31,541 nt of DNA, from contig JBFOMB010000206.1 of NCBI GenBank assembly GCA_040830545.1, positions 1 through 31,541 of the forward strand, in the 5' to 3' direction. Each line of letters starts with the position of its first letter. Position 1 is the first letter of the stretch. Shown piece by piece: positions 14,891-21,638 of the stretch. The DNA comes from HXMU1420-2 sp040830545. GTDB taxonomy: Bacteria > Pseudomonadota > Alphaproteobacteria > Rhodobacterales > Rhodobacteraceae. The notes below the pieces were generated by a model, which worked only from the letters and a program-made list of their open reading frames with translations, ran no database searches and had not been told where the DNA came from. The position numbers were made by a program, and so were the translations under genes.

Positions 14891-16861
14891 CTATTGCGCG
14901 GCTTGTTCCACGACATGTGCTGAAGGCAGCCAAACCGTGAATTCTGCCCCTCCTTCAGGACGATTTCGAACCGCGATCAACCCTCCAGCTCTTTGCACCA
15001 AGGCCTGGCTGATCGACAGCCCCAGCCCCGTGCCTTCGGCCTGCTTGGTTGTGAAAAACGGGTCAAACACCGTGTCCAGCTTGTCGGATGGCACACCCGG
15101 GCCTGTATCCGACACGCGCAGGCATGCGCCCGGGACCCCGTCGCGCGTTTCGGCCGCCAAGGTGAGATCCAGACGACCCTTCTGACCCATGGCCTGCGTC
15201 GCATTCACGATCAGGTTGACGACCACCTGCTGCAGCTCGCCTCTGTCCGCGCGGACGTCGGGCGCTTTCTGCAAATCTGTTCTGATCTCAATCTTGCCCC
15301 GTGTAAGAACATGATCCACGAGCACCAGACAGTCCTCGACCACAGCGGCCAACGGAACGGGCGCGTCGTAGCTGGCGAACTCGCTGGGGCGGGCAAATTG
15401 CAGCAACTTCCCCACAATGGCCTGTATGCGCACAACCTGCCGATCCACCAGGTCCAGTTCGGTTTTCACGTCCGCAGCCTCTGCCCCCAGCGTTTCGCGG
15501 ACAACGTCCACGTTGCCCTGAATGACCGCCACCGGGTTGTTGATTTCATGCGCCACGCCCGCCGTGATTTCCCCGATCGAGGCCAGCTTTTCACTCATCA
15601 CCAATTGGCGGTAGGTGGTTTCCAGCTTTTCGTTGGCGTCCCGCAATTCTGCTGTGCGCTGGTCCACCCTGACGTTCAGCTCGTCAGCATAATCGCGCAG
15701 TTGTTGGTCGCGTTCCTGTATCTGATCCAGAAGGTCGTCCAGATGGGGGGCGACCTGCCCGATCTCGTCCCGCCGGTCCACGTCTCCATGGCGGGCCGAC
15801 AAGTCACCCCGCCCGACACGACGCATAATGGTGGTCATCCGTTCCAGCGGCGTGAACACCCCGCGCGCCAGTCCCAGGAATACAGGCACGGACAGGACCA
15901 GCACACCGGCAAATGCGACCAAAACCCAGCTGATCGCCTCTCTCTTCGCCGCCGCAAACGGGGCCTCCAGAAAACCGACATACAGCATGCCGACGCGGGA
16001 CCCGAAGCTGTCGGTCAGAGGCAAATAGCCAGAGATGTACCAATCATTCACAACGAATGCGCGGTTGAGCCACGTCTGCCCCTCGCCCAGCACCGCCTGC
16101 CGCACCACGGCAGACACCCGCGTGCCAAGCGCGCGCACGTCTTCGAACAGACGCACGTTGGTGGATACACGTACGTCTTCCAGAAACAGAGTTGCCGTGC
16201 CCTGCAATTCGCCCCCCGTCACGGCGTTCAGGTAGACCAGCGCGTTGATCGTGTCGATGAAATCCAGATTGCGGTTCAACAGGATGCCGCCGACCAGAAC
16301 ACCCTCGTGCCCGGCCATGCGCACAGGGCTGGCCGCGTGCACCACCATGCCGCGATCTTCGACGGTGCGGTCGGTGGGAACAGCGGCCTCGGTTTCGATC
16401 AGGTCCAGCGACGCACGTTTGGCTAAATCGGGGTCCAGCCGGTTCAGATCATCAGCAGAGAAGATGTCGATGCTGGTGGCGGGTTGTCCGGCCAATCCTG
16501 CCGCGATCACCGGCCATTTGTCCCCCAAAGCGCCCGCGCGATCACGGGGATAGTAGACGAGGAAATCCAGACCCATCGCGCGTTTCTTGTCCCGGAAGAA
16601 GGTCGCGTGCGCCTCCACCCCGTCCTGCAGCACGGTGGCAAAGGCGACGGATTCCGCAACGCCGGTCAGCTCGTCCCCCGTACCCGCCATCAGCCGGGCC
16701 AGATATTGCTCGGCAATTCGCAGATCGCTTTCAACCTTGGAAATCAGCAGTTCGTCATAGTCCGCCGTCCAGCGCGTCATGCCCAGGAACAGGATGAACG
16801 GCAGCAGCAGCACCAAAGGCGCCAGCGCCAGCACCAACAGCCTGATCCGAACGGATCGCAC
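14891..16861 (-). CDS. sensor histidine kinase
   Basis: This 656-aa membrane sensor has an N-terminal membrane helix (about 8-27) and a periplasmic double-Cache-like sensor domain (about 30-305; GLDFLVYYPRDRAGALGD, WYISGYLPLTDSFGSRVGML). A second helix (about 312-335, VLVAFAGVLVLSVPVFLGLA) leads to HAMP and a coiled coil (ERDQQLRDYADELNVRVDQR). The kinase core follows, with phospho-acceptor His near 438 (AGVAHEINNPVAVIQGN), N-box NLIVNATQAM, G1 DTGPGVP, FDPFFTTK and GTGLGLSIS. It starts at GTG 16861 with AGGAGG eight bases upstream and lies 17 bases after the response-regulator stop. Its periplasmic sensor probably detects formate, a related acid or an oxidant and controls the FDH genes upstream; the ligand is inferred. 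Confidence 0.93.
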   Translation of the reverse strand: MRSVRIRLLVLALAPLVLLLPFILFLGMTRWTADYDELLISKVESDLRIAEQYLARLMAGTGDELTGVAESVAFATVLQDGVEAHATFFRDKKRAMGLDFLVYYPRDRAGALGDKWPVIAAGLAGQPATSIDIFSADDLNRLDPDLAKRASLDLIETEAAVPTDRTVEDRGMVVHAASPVRMAGHEGVLVGGILLNRNLDFIDTINALVYLNAVTGGELQGTATLFLEDVRVSTNVRLFEDVRALGTRVSAVVRQAVLGEGQTWLNRAFVVNDWYISGYLPLTDSFGSRVGMLYVGFLEAPFAAAKREAISWVLVAFAGVLVLSVPVFLGLARGVFTPLERMTTIMRRVGRGDLSARHGDVDRRDEIGQVAPHLDDLLDQIQERDQQLRDYADELNVRVDQRTAELRDANEKLETTYRQLVMSEKLASIGEITAGVAHEINNPVAVIQGNVDVVRETLGAEAADVKTELDLVDRQVVRIQAIVGKLLQFARPSEFASYDAPVPLAAVVEDCLVLVDHVLTRGKIEIRTDLQKAPDVRADRGELQQVVVNLIVNATQAMGQKGRLDLTLAAETRDGVPGACLRVSDTGPGVPSDKLDTVFDPFFTTKQAEGTGLGLSISQALVQRAGGLIAVRNRPEGGAEFTVWLPSAHVVEQAAQ

Positions 16862-16878
16862 GTGTCGCTCCTCCTGAC

Positions 16879-18246
16879 CTACGTATCATCCCATGCGGCA
16901 ATCTTACGGTCGATTGTCTTGCGCGACACCCCCAGTCTGCGCGCGGCCTCGGCCCGGTTGCCACCACATTGATCGAGGATGTGCAGAATATGCCGCTGAA
17001 CAACCAGATCCAGACTTTCGATGGCGCTATCCCCCACCGCGCCCCCACCACGACCGGCAAACTCCTCGGGGAACTCGCCCAGAATGACGGACCGTTCGAT
17101 TAGGTTTCGTAACTCGCGCACATTCCCCGGCCAGTCATACCGGCGCAGTTTCAGCAGTGTCTGTTCGTTCAGTTCCAGCGCCGGCATGCCCAGCGATTTC
17201 GAAAACTGCGCAATGAAAAACGACGCCAGTTCCACGATGTCCTCGGACCGTTCGGACAAGGGTGGCGTGCGCAGGGTCATAACGTTGATCCGGTGATAAA
17301 GGTCCGCGCGGAACCGACCTTCGGCCACGGCGGCCTCCAGATCCGCGTTTGTGGCAAACAGGAACCGCACGTCCAGCGGCACCTCACGTTCCGCCCCCAA
17401 TGGGCGGACCTTCTTGTCCTCCAGAACACGCAACATCGCCGCCTGCAACTGGTCCGGCAGCATGGCAATTTCATCCAGGAACAGCGTGCCGCCATCCGCC
17501 AGCAACAACAGCCCCGGCCGAACCTGGCTGCCCTGTTCGACCTCGCCAAACAGCTCGGCCGCGAAATGGTCCGGGGCCATGGCCGCGCAATTGATCGGGA
17601 CAAAGGGTTTGTCGGCCCGGTTCGACAACTGATGCAGATGGCGCGCAGCCAGCTCCTTGCCCGTGCCACTGGGGCCTGAAAACAGAACGGGTGTGGGCAG
17701 CGGAGCAAGTTTCACCAGCATGTCGCGCACCATTTCCATCGCGGGCGCATGGCCCAGCAGCGGCCCACGCACGCTTTCGGCTGTCAGTTCCCGCCGCAGC
17801 AGCGTGTTTTCCCGGCGCAGGAATTTCCGGTCCAGTGTCCGGTCCAGCGCGCCGACAATCTGGTTCGCGCGAAACGGTTTCAAAACAAAATCGCTGACCC
17901 CGGCCCGTAACGCGGTGATCGCGGTTTCCAGGTCGGCATAGGCGGTGATCATGATGACATCGGCAAACAGGCCCCTGCGGCGTTGTTCGCTGATCCATTC
18001 CAGACCGGTCTTGCCGGGCATGATGTTGTCCAGAATGATCACGTCAAAATAAGTTTCATCCAGATGCCGCGATGCTTCCTGGGGCGAGGCCGCCTCGACC
18101 AGCCGCTTGACCCGGGGTCCCAGTGTCTTGGCCAGAAAATTCCGCATGCCCAGTTCGTCATCCACGATTAGGACGGACGCCCCGGACAGTTTGCTGTTCG
18201 GGTTTGGGATGTCGTTGGCTTCGTAACGGGCTGGAGCGGCGCGCAT
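16879..18246 (-). CDS. NtrC-family response regulator lacking the GAFTGA loop
   Basis: The 455-aa protein has a receiver domain (about 23-135, phospho-acceptor Asp73 in IILDNIMPG, switch TAYAD, Lys123), an AAA+ domain (about 160-385; Walker A GPSGTGKE 191-198, Walker B GTLFLDEI 253-260, WPGNVRELRN) and a C-terminal Fis-type helix-turn-helix (NRAEAARRLGVSRKTIDRKI). The sigma-54 contact motif GAFTGA is missing: after ELFG the sequence is EVEQGSQVRPGLLLLADGG, about four residues shorter than usual. Rhodobacter NtrC and HupR lack the motif and activate sigma-70 polymerase, so a sigma-54-independent role is likely. It starts at ATG 18246, three bases after the 41-aa gene, with no clear ribosome binding site, implying coupling. 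Partner of the adjacent kinase. Confidence 0.93.
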   Translation of the reverse strand: MRAAPARYEANDIPNPNSKLSGASVLIVDDELGMRNFLAKTLGPRVKRLVEAASPQEASRHLDETYFDVIILDNIMPGKTGLEWISEQRRRGLFADVIMITAYADLETAITALRAGVSDFVLKPFRANQIVGALDRTLDRKFLRRENTLLRRELTAESVRGPLLGHAPAMEMVRDMLVKLAPLPTPVLFSGPSGTGKELAARHLHQLSNRADKPFVPINCAAMAPDHFAAELFGEVEQGSQVRPGLLLLADGGTLFLDEIAMLPDQLQAAMLRVLEDKKVRPLGAEREVPLDVRFLFATNADLEAAVAEGRFRADLYHRINVMTLRTPPLSERSEDIVELASFFIAQFSKSLGMPALELNEQTLLKLRRYDWPGNVRELRNLIERSVILGEFPEEFAGRGGGAVGDSAIESLDLVVQRHILHILDQCGGNRAEAARRLGVSRKTIDRKIAAWDDT

Positions 18247-18249
18247 CGG

Positions 18250-18375
18250 TCAGTCGAGGCGCACGTTGTCGGTTGAATGGACCTCGGCGCTGGAAAACCC
18301 GGCCTGTCCCAGCCCGTAATAGGCCGCGATACCGATCACGACGATCGCGACAAATCCTGTCATCATGGCTTTCAT
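18250..18375 (-). CDS. 41-aa single-span membrane miniprotein
   Basis: A short ORF starts at ATG 18375 with AGGGAG ten bases upstream and ends in TGA three bases before the response-regulator start. It encodes MKAMMTGFVAIVVIGIAAYY then a GLGQAGFSSAEVHSTDNVRL tail and a final Asp. Residues 6-22 form one hydrophobic helix. The 20-residue polar tail would be periplasmic if the N-terminus stays inside; alternatively the helix could be an uncleaved or weakly cleaved signal. It is tightly packed between the WD40-cytochrome gene (6 bp away) and the regulator, which supports real translation. It could be a small accessory subunit of the dehydrogenase/cytochrome complex or a modulator of the sensor kinase. 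No family is recognised. Confidence 0.72.
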   Translation of the reverse strand: MKAMMTGFVAIVVIGIAAYYGLGQAGFSSAEVHSTDNVRLD

Positions 18376-18381
18376 GGTTGG

Positions 18382-19656
18382 TTACTCCCTGTTTGTCGCG
18401 TGTTTGAGAAAGGCAATCAGGTCTGCCCGGTCCGACGGTTTGGCGATCACCTGCATCGGCATCTTGGACCCCGGAATATAATGATCGGGCCCTTCATCGA
18501 ACAACGCGTCAATGCTGTCATCTGACCAGATGATGTCTGATCCGTCCAGTGTCGGGGAATAGGCATAGCCCGCCACCGTGCCAGCGCGGCGACCAAACAC
18601 GCCATGCAGCGTTGGCCCGGCCTTGCGCGATGGGCCTGCGTCCAGCGCGTGGCAAATTGAACATTTGCGCATGAATTGGCGTTCCCCGTTGGGCATGCTT
18701 TCCGCATCGCGCAGGAAACTTCGTTCGCCGTCAATGGCCGGATCAAACTCGCTCAGGAACGCGACGGGCCAGGCATACGCCACGTCGTCCAGACCCCCGG
18801 CATAAATCGTGGTTCCGTCGCGCGAAAAGGCCAGGGCCCAGACCGGACCCCGCCGAGTTGCACGGAAATCACGCGTGATCCGCCAGGCCTGGCTGTCCAG
18901 CATCATGATGTAGCCGTGGCCGTCGCCTACGGCGATCTGCCCGGTGGCCGCGTGATAGGCCATAGACAGGATTGGACGGCGGTCCAGCGTGAAATCCGCA
19001 ATCTGGTCCCCTGTGATTGCATCGACCACCCGTGTGGCGCCATCCACGGCGCCATAGGCGATCCAGCCCGGCCCCACGATCACGCGGTTTATTCCAAACC
19101 CGTGTTTGACCAGCGGCAGGGGGGGCGCATCTGGTTGCGTTTCGTAGCGCCACAAAACCCCCTGATTGGTTGCTGCGATCAGTCCGGTTCCATCCGGTGT
19201 GAAGGCCAGCGCATTCACCCCCGCGCCGGGATAGCTGAGTTCCTGATAGCCACCCTCTGCCCACAGTCGAATGGACCCGTCCCAACTGCCCGTTGCCACG
19301 GTCCGCCCATCCGGGGACACGGCGATGGTCGCGATCTTGCCCTTGTGGCGGCCCATCTCGCGCGCGTTTTTACCCCAGACCCGCAGTGCAAAATCATCAC
19401 CGCCGGAATAGAGCGTCCCGTCCGGACCAAAGGTCAATGCCGTTACGGCCGCCTCGTGCCCGTCGAGCCATGTGGGCGTGCGGTTCGTCCAAAGCCCGAC
19501 GGAATTGTCGAAACTGGCCGTTGCCACTTGCCCGTCTGGGGACACAGCAATGCCCATGATCGGCCCGCCATGTCCTTTGAGCGTGGTGAAATCCTGCGCC
19601 TGGGCCACGGCGGTGCCAACCAGCAGGCACAGCAGAAACGCCAGCCGTGTGGGCAT
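18382..19656 (-). CDS. WD40 repeat-cytochrome c fusion protein
   Basis: This 424-aa exported protein has a Sec signal peptide (MPTRLAFLLCLLVGTAVAQA). Residues about 22-310 are WD40-type beta-propeller repeats (LKGHGGPIMGIAVSPDGQVA, LDGHEAAVTALTFGPDGTLY, GRHKGKIATIAVSPDGRTVA, GAGVNALAFTPDGTGLIAAT). A class I cytochrome c domain follows, with heme motif CSICH (332-336) and probable axial Met in SKMPM. I chose ATG 19656, four bases after the cytochrome b gene stop; the frame is open upstream but without a signal peptide there. It probably takes electrons from, or docks onto, the FDH cytochrome b subunit in the periplasm. The propeller may be a protein-interaction platform. It is part of the FDH operon. 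Confidence 0.9.
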   Translation of the reverse strand: MPTRLAFLLCLLVGTAVAQAQDFTTLKGHGGPIMGIAVSPDGQVATASFDNSVGLWTNRTPTWLDGHEAAVTALTFGPDGTLYSGGDDFALRVWGKNAREMGRHKGKIATIAVSPDGRTVATGSWDGSIRLWAEGGYQELSYPGAGVNALAFTPDGTGLIAATNQGVLWRYETQPDAPPLPLVKHGFGINRVIVGPGWIAYGAVDGATRVVDAITGDQIADFTLDRRPILSMAYHAATGQIAVGDGHGYIMMLDSQAWRITRDFRATRRGPVWALAFSRDGTTIYAGGLDDVAYAWPVAFLSEFDPAIDGERSFLRDAESMPNGERQFMRKCSICHALDAGPSRKAGPTLHGVFGRRAGTVAGYAYSPTLDGSDIIWSDDSIDALFDEGPDHYIPGSKMPMQVIAKPSDRADLIAFLKHATNRE

Positions 19657-19660
19657 GGAA

Positions 19661-20857
19661 CTATTCAGCAGGCTCAACGGACCGCGACGCCCCATTCTCC
19701 TTGGCCTTGACCTCGTCCAGCCAGATCGAGTGGTGCTGATGCGCCCAGGCTTCGTCAACCTCGCCCGAGCCCATTGCCGAATAGGCCCCCTGCATCCCGA
19801 CGGACCCGATATAGATATGGGCCAGAATAATCGCCATCAGGACAAAGCTGACAATCGCATGCCAGGACTGCGCCAGCGCCATTTCCTCTTGCGGGGCCAG
19901 TTCGGTGGGCAGCGGCGCCATGCCAAACCAGCCGGGGATGCCGATGTCGTTCATGATCGTGAATGTCTTCGCAAACAGGGGCAGTTCAAACGGAAATAGC
20001 AGTGACAGGCCGGAAATCGAAATGGACCCGCCCAGCAGGATGACGCTCCAGAATATGATCTTCTGACCGGCGTTGAACTTCTTTGCGGGCGGGTGTTTCT
20101 TGCCGATGATCCCTCCGGCCTGCGCGAACCATGTCAGGTCGGTGCGGTTGGGAATGTTGTGCCAGACCCACATGACAAACACCATGACCAGCGCCAGCAT
20201 GAAGGCCCATGACACGTTGTTGTGGATGAATTTCGACCCCAGCAGCAGCGTCGCGTTGAAATCCTTGCCCAGGTAAGGCGCGATATAGTCGCGTCCGTAT
20301 TTCACGAATAGCCCGGTGATGCCCAGCAGGATGAACGACCCCGCCAGCACCCAGTGGGCAAACCGTTCAACGGATCGGAACCGGGTCACCGTGCGGCCTG
20401 TCATCGGGGCATCCACCATGATTTTGCCGCGCAGCAGGTAGAACAGGATCAGCAGCCCGATTGTGCCCAGCAACAGCCAGCCGCCATAGGTTGACAATGG
20501 GCCCTTGCGGAATTCGTACCAGGCCATGCCGCCGTCCTGCACCAGAACCTTGGCCACGTCACCGCCGGCCGAAACCGAGATGTCAGCTTCGTTAAACCGC
20601 AACGCCCGCCACAGATCCGGGTCGGATGCGCCACCCAGCGTGCCCAATTGCTCGGCCATGCCTGCGGCACTGTCCGCGTCGCCAAATCGCTGCCGGAACG
20701 TGTTGTCCACCTGCTCGCCCCGCTGGCGGGCCATGATATCCTCCAGCGTTTGCGCCCCGCCGGTTGCGCTGCGATCAGGCACAACAGATGGGGTGTCCTG
20801 CGCAACGGCAGGCAGGGACAGGACAAACATCAGAACCAATGAGAAGAATGCGCGCAT
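19661..20857 (-). CDS. formate dehydrogenase gamma subunit, cytochrome b
   Basis: This 398-aa membrane protein begins with a signal peptide (MRAFFSLVLMFVLSLPAVAQ) and an N-terminal periplasmic stretch (about 21-120) ahead of the cytochrome b561-type core. Membrane helices lie at about 125-145 (YGGWLLLGTIGLLILFYLL), 168-185, 215-235, 270-290 and 335-355. Candidate heme-ligand histidines are in RFAHWVL, KFIHNNVSWAF, VMWVWHNI, QSWHAIV and LAHIYIG. Such subunits anchor the periplasmic dehydrogenase and pass electrons to quinone or a cytochrome. The N-terminal extension is longer than in the E. coli FdnI/FdoI proteins. GAGG lies seven bases before the ATG. It is separated from the Fe-S subunit by 169 bp. 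Confidence 0.93.
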   Translation of the reverse strand: MRAFFSLVLMFVLSLPAVAQDTPSVVPDRSATGGAQTLEDIMARQRGEQVDNTFRQRFGDADSAAGMAEQLGTLGGASDPDLWRALRFNEADISVSAGGDVAKVLVQDGGMAWYEFRKGPLSTYGGWLLLGTIGLLILFYLLRGKIMVDAPMTGRTVTRFRSVERFAHWVLAGSFILLGITGLFVKYGRDYIAPYLGKDFNATLLLGSKFIHNNVSWAFMLALVMVFVMWVWHNIPNRTDLTWFAQAGGIIGKKHPPAKKFNAGQKIIFWSVILLGGSISISGLSLLFPFELPLFAKTFTIMNDIGIPGWFGMAPLPTELAPQEEMALAQSWHAIVSFVLMAIILAHIYIGSVGMQGAYSAMGSGEVDEAWAHQHHSIWLDEVKAKENGASRSVEPAE

Positions 20858-21026
20858 GGCAGGCCTCGATCATTCCAGCGATGGCGTCTCGCGCACATGG
20901 TGCAGAGACGGAGAAATTTGGGTGAATTGACGATCAGTGCGCACGGATCACGCGCGGGCACTGTCGGCAATGAGTGGCGCGCGCAAAGCAGATTCACCTC
21001 GCGCGCGCCGATTTTGTCAAAGGCGG
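20858..21026. other. 169-bp gap within the FDH operon
   Basis: No ORF with a ribosome binding site was found here. On the minus strand TTGACA (21020-21015) followed 17 bases later by GTGAAT could be a weak internal promoter for the cytochrome b, WD40-cytochrome and two-component genes. The match at -10 is poor. Confidence 0.25.
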
Positions 21027-21623
21027 TCAGCCGCCCTTCTGATCATAGGCCGTGCCCCAGCCCCACGCGCCCGAGCCGAAGCCACGGGCCACGACGCGCT
21101 CGCGGTAGATGGCTGACACGACGTCACCATCCCCGGCCAGCAGGGCCTTGGTCGAACACATTTCCGCACAGATCGGCAATTTGCCTTCGGCGATCCGGTT
21201 CCGCCCGTATTTGGCGAATTCGGCCGTCGAATGGTTTTCCTCGGGGCCACCGGCGCAGAAGGTACATTTGTCCATCTTACCGCGCGACCCAAAGTTGCCA
21301 GCCTGCGGGAACTGCGGTGCGCCAAACGGACATGCGTAGAAGCAATATCCGCAGCCGATGCACAGATCCTTGGAGTGCAGGACAACCCCTTCTTCGTTCT
21401 GATAGAAGCAGTCGACCGGGCACACCGCCATACAGGGCGCGTCCGAACAGTGCATGCACGCGACCGAGATAGAGCGTTCACCCGGATTCCCGTCCGAGAT
21501 CGTCACCTCCCTCCGGCGGTTGATCCCCCACGGCACCTCGTGCTCGTTCTTACAGGCCGTGACACAGGCGTTGCACTCGATGCAGCGCTCGGCGTCGCAG
21601 AGAAACTTTGCTCTTGCTGCCAT
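21027..21623 (-). CDS. fdh3B: formate dehydrogenase iron-sulfur (beta) subunit
   Basis: This 198-aa ferredoxin-like electron-transfer subunit has four cysteine groups suited to four [4Fe-4S] clusters: CIECNACVTAC (14-24), CMHCSDAPCMAVC, CIGCGYCFYAC and CTFC with a later CAEMC. There is no signal peptide, as expected for a subunit carried through the Tat pathway with the alpha subunit. The start at 21623 has GGAGGAG upstream and is 15 bases after the alpha-subunit stop. It carries electrons from the molybdopterin subunit to the cytochrome b subunit. It resembles the beta subunit of FDH3-type enzymes, rather than the longer membrane-anchored FdnH of E. coli (the ~290-aa FdnH has a C-terminal helix that is absent here). 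Confidence 0.95.
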   Translation of the reverse strand: MAARAKFLCDAERCIECNACVTACKNEHEVPWGINRRREVTISDGNPGERSISVACMHCSDAPCMAVCPVDCFYQNEEGVVLHSKDLCIGCGYCFYACPFGAPQFPQAGNFGSRGKMDKCTFCAGGPEENHSTAEFAKYGRNRIAEGKLPICAEMCSTKALLAGDGDVVSAIYRERVVARGFGSGAWGWGTAYDQKGG

Positions 21624-21638
21624 TTTCTCTTCTCCTCC

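Noticed and set aside
16879..18246. Standard sigma-54-dependent activator
   Set aside because: The GAFTGA loop needed for sigma-54 contact is absent, although the rest of the NtrC architecture is intact.
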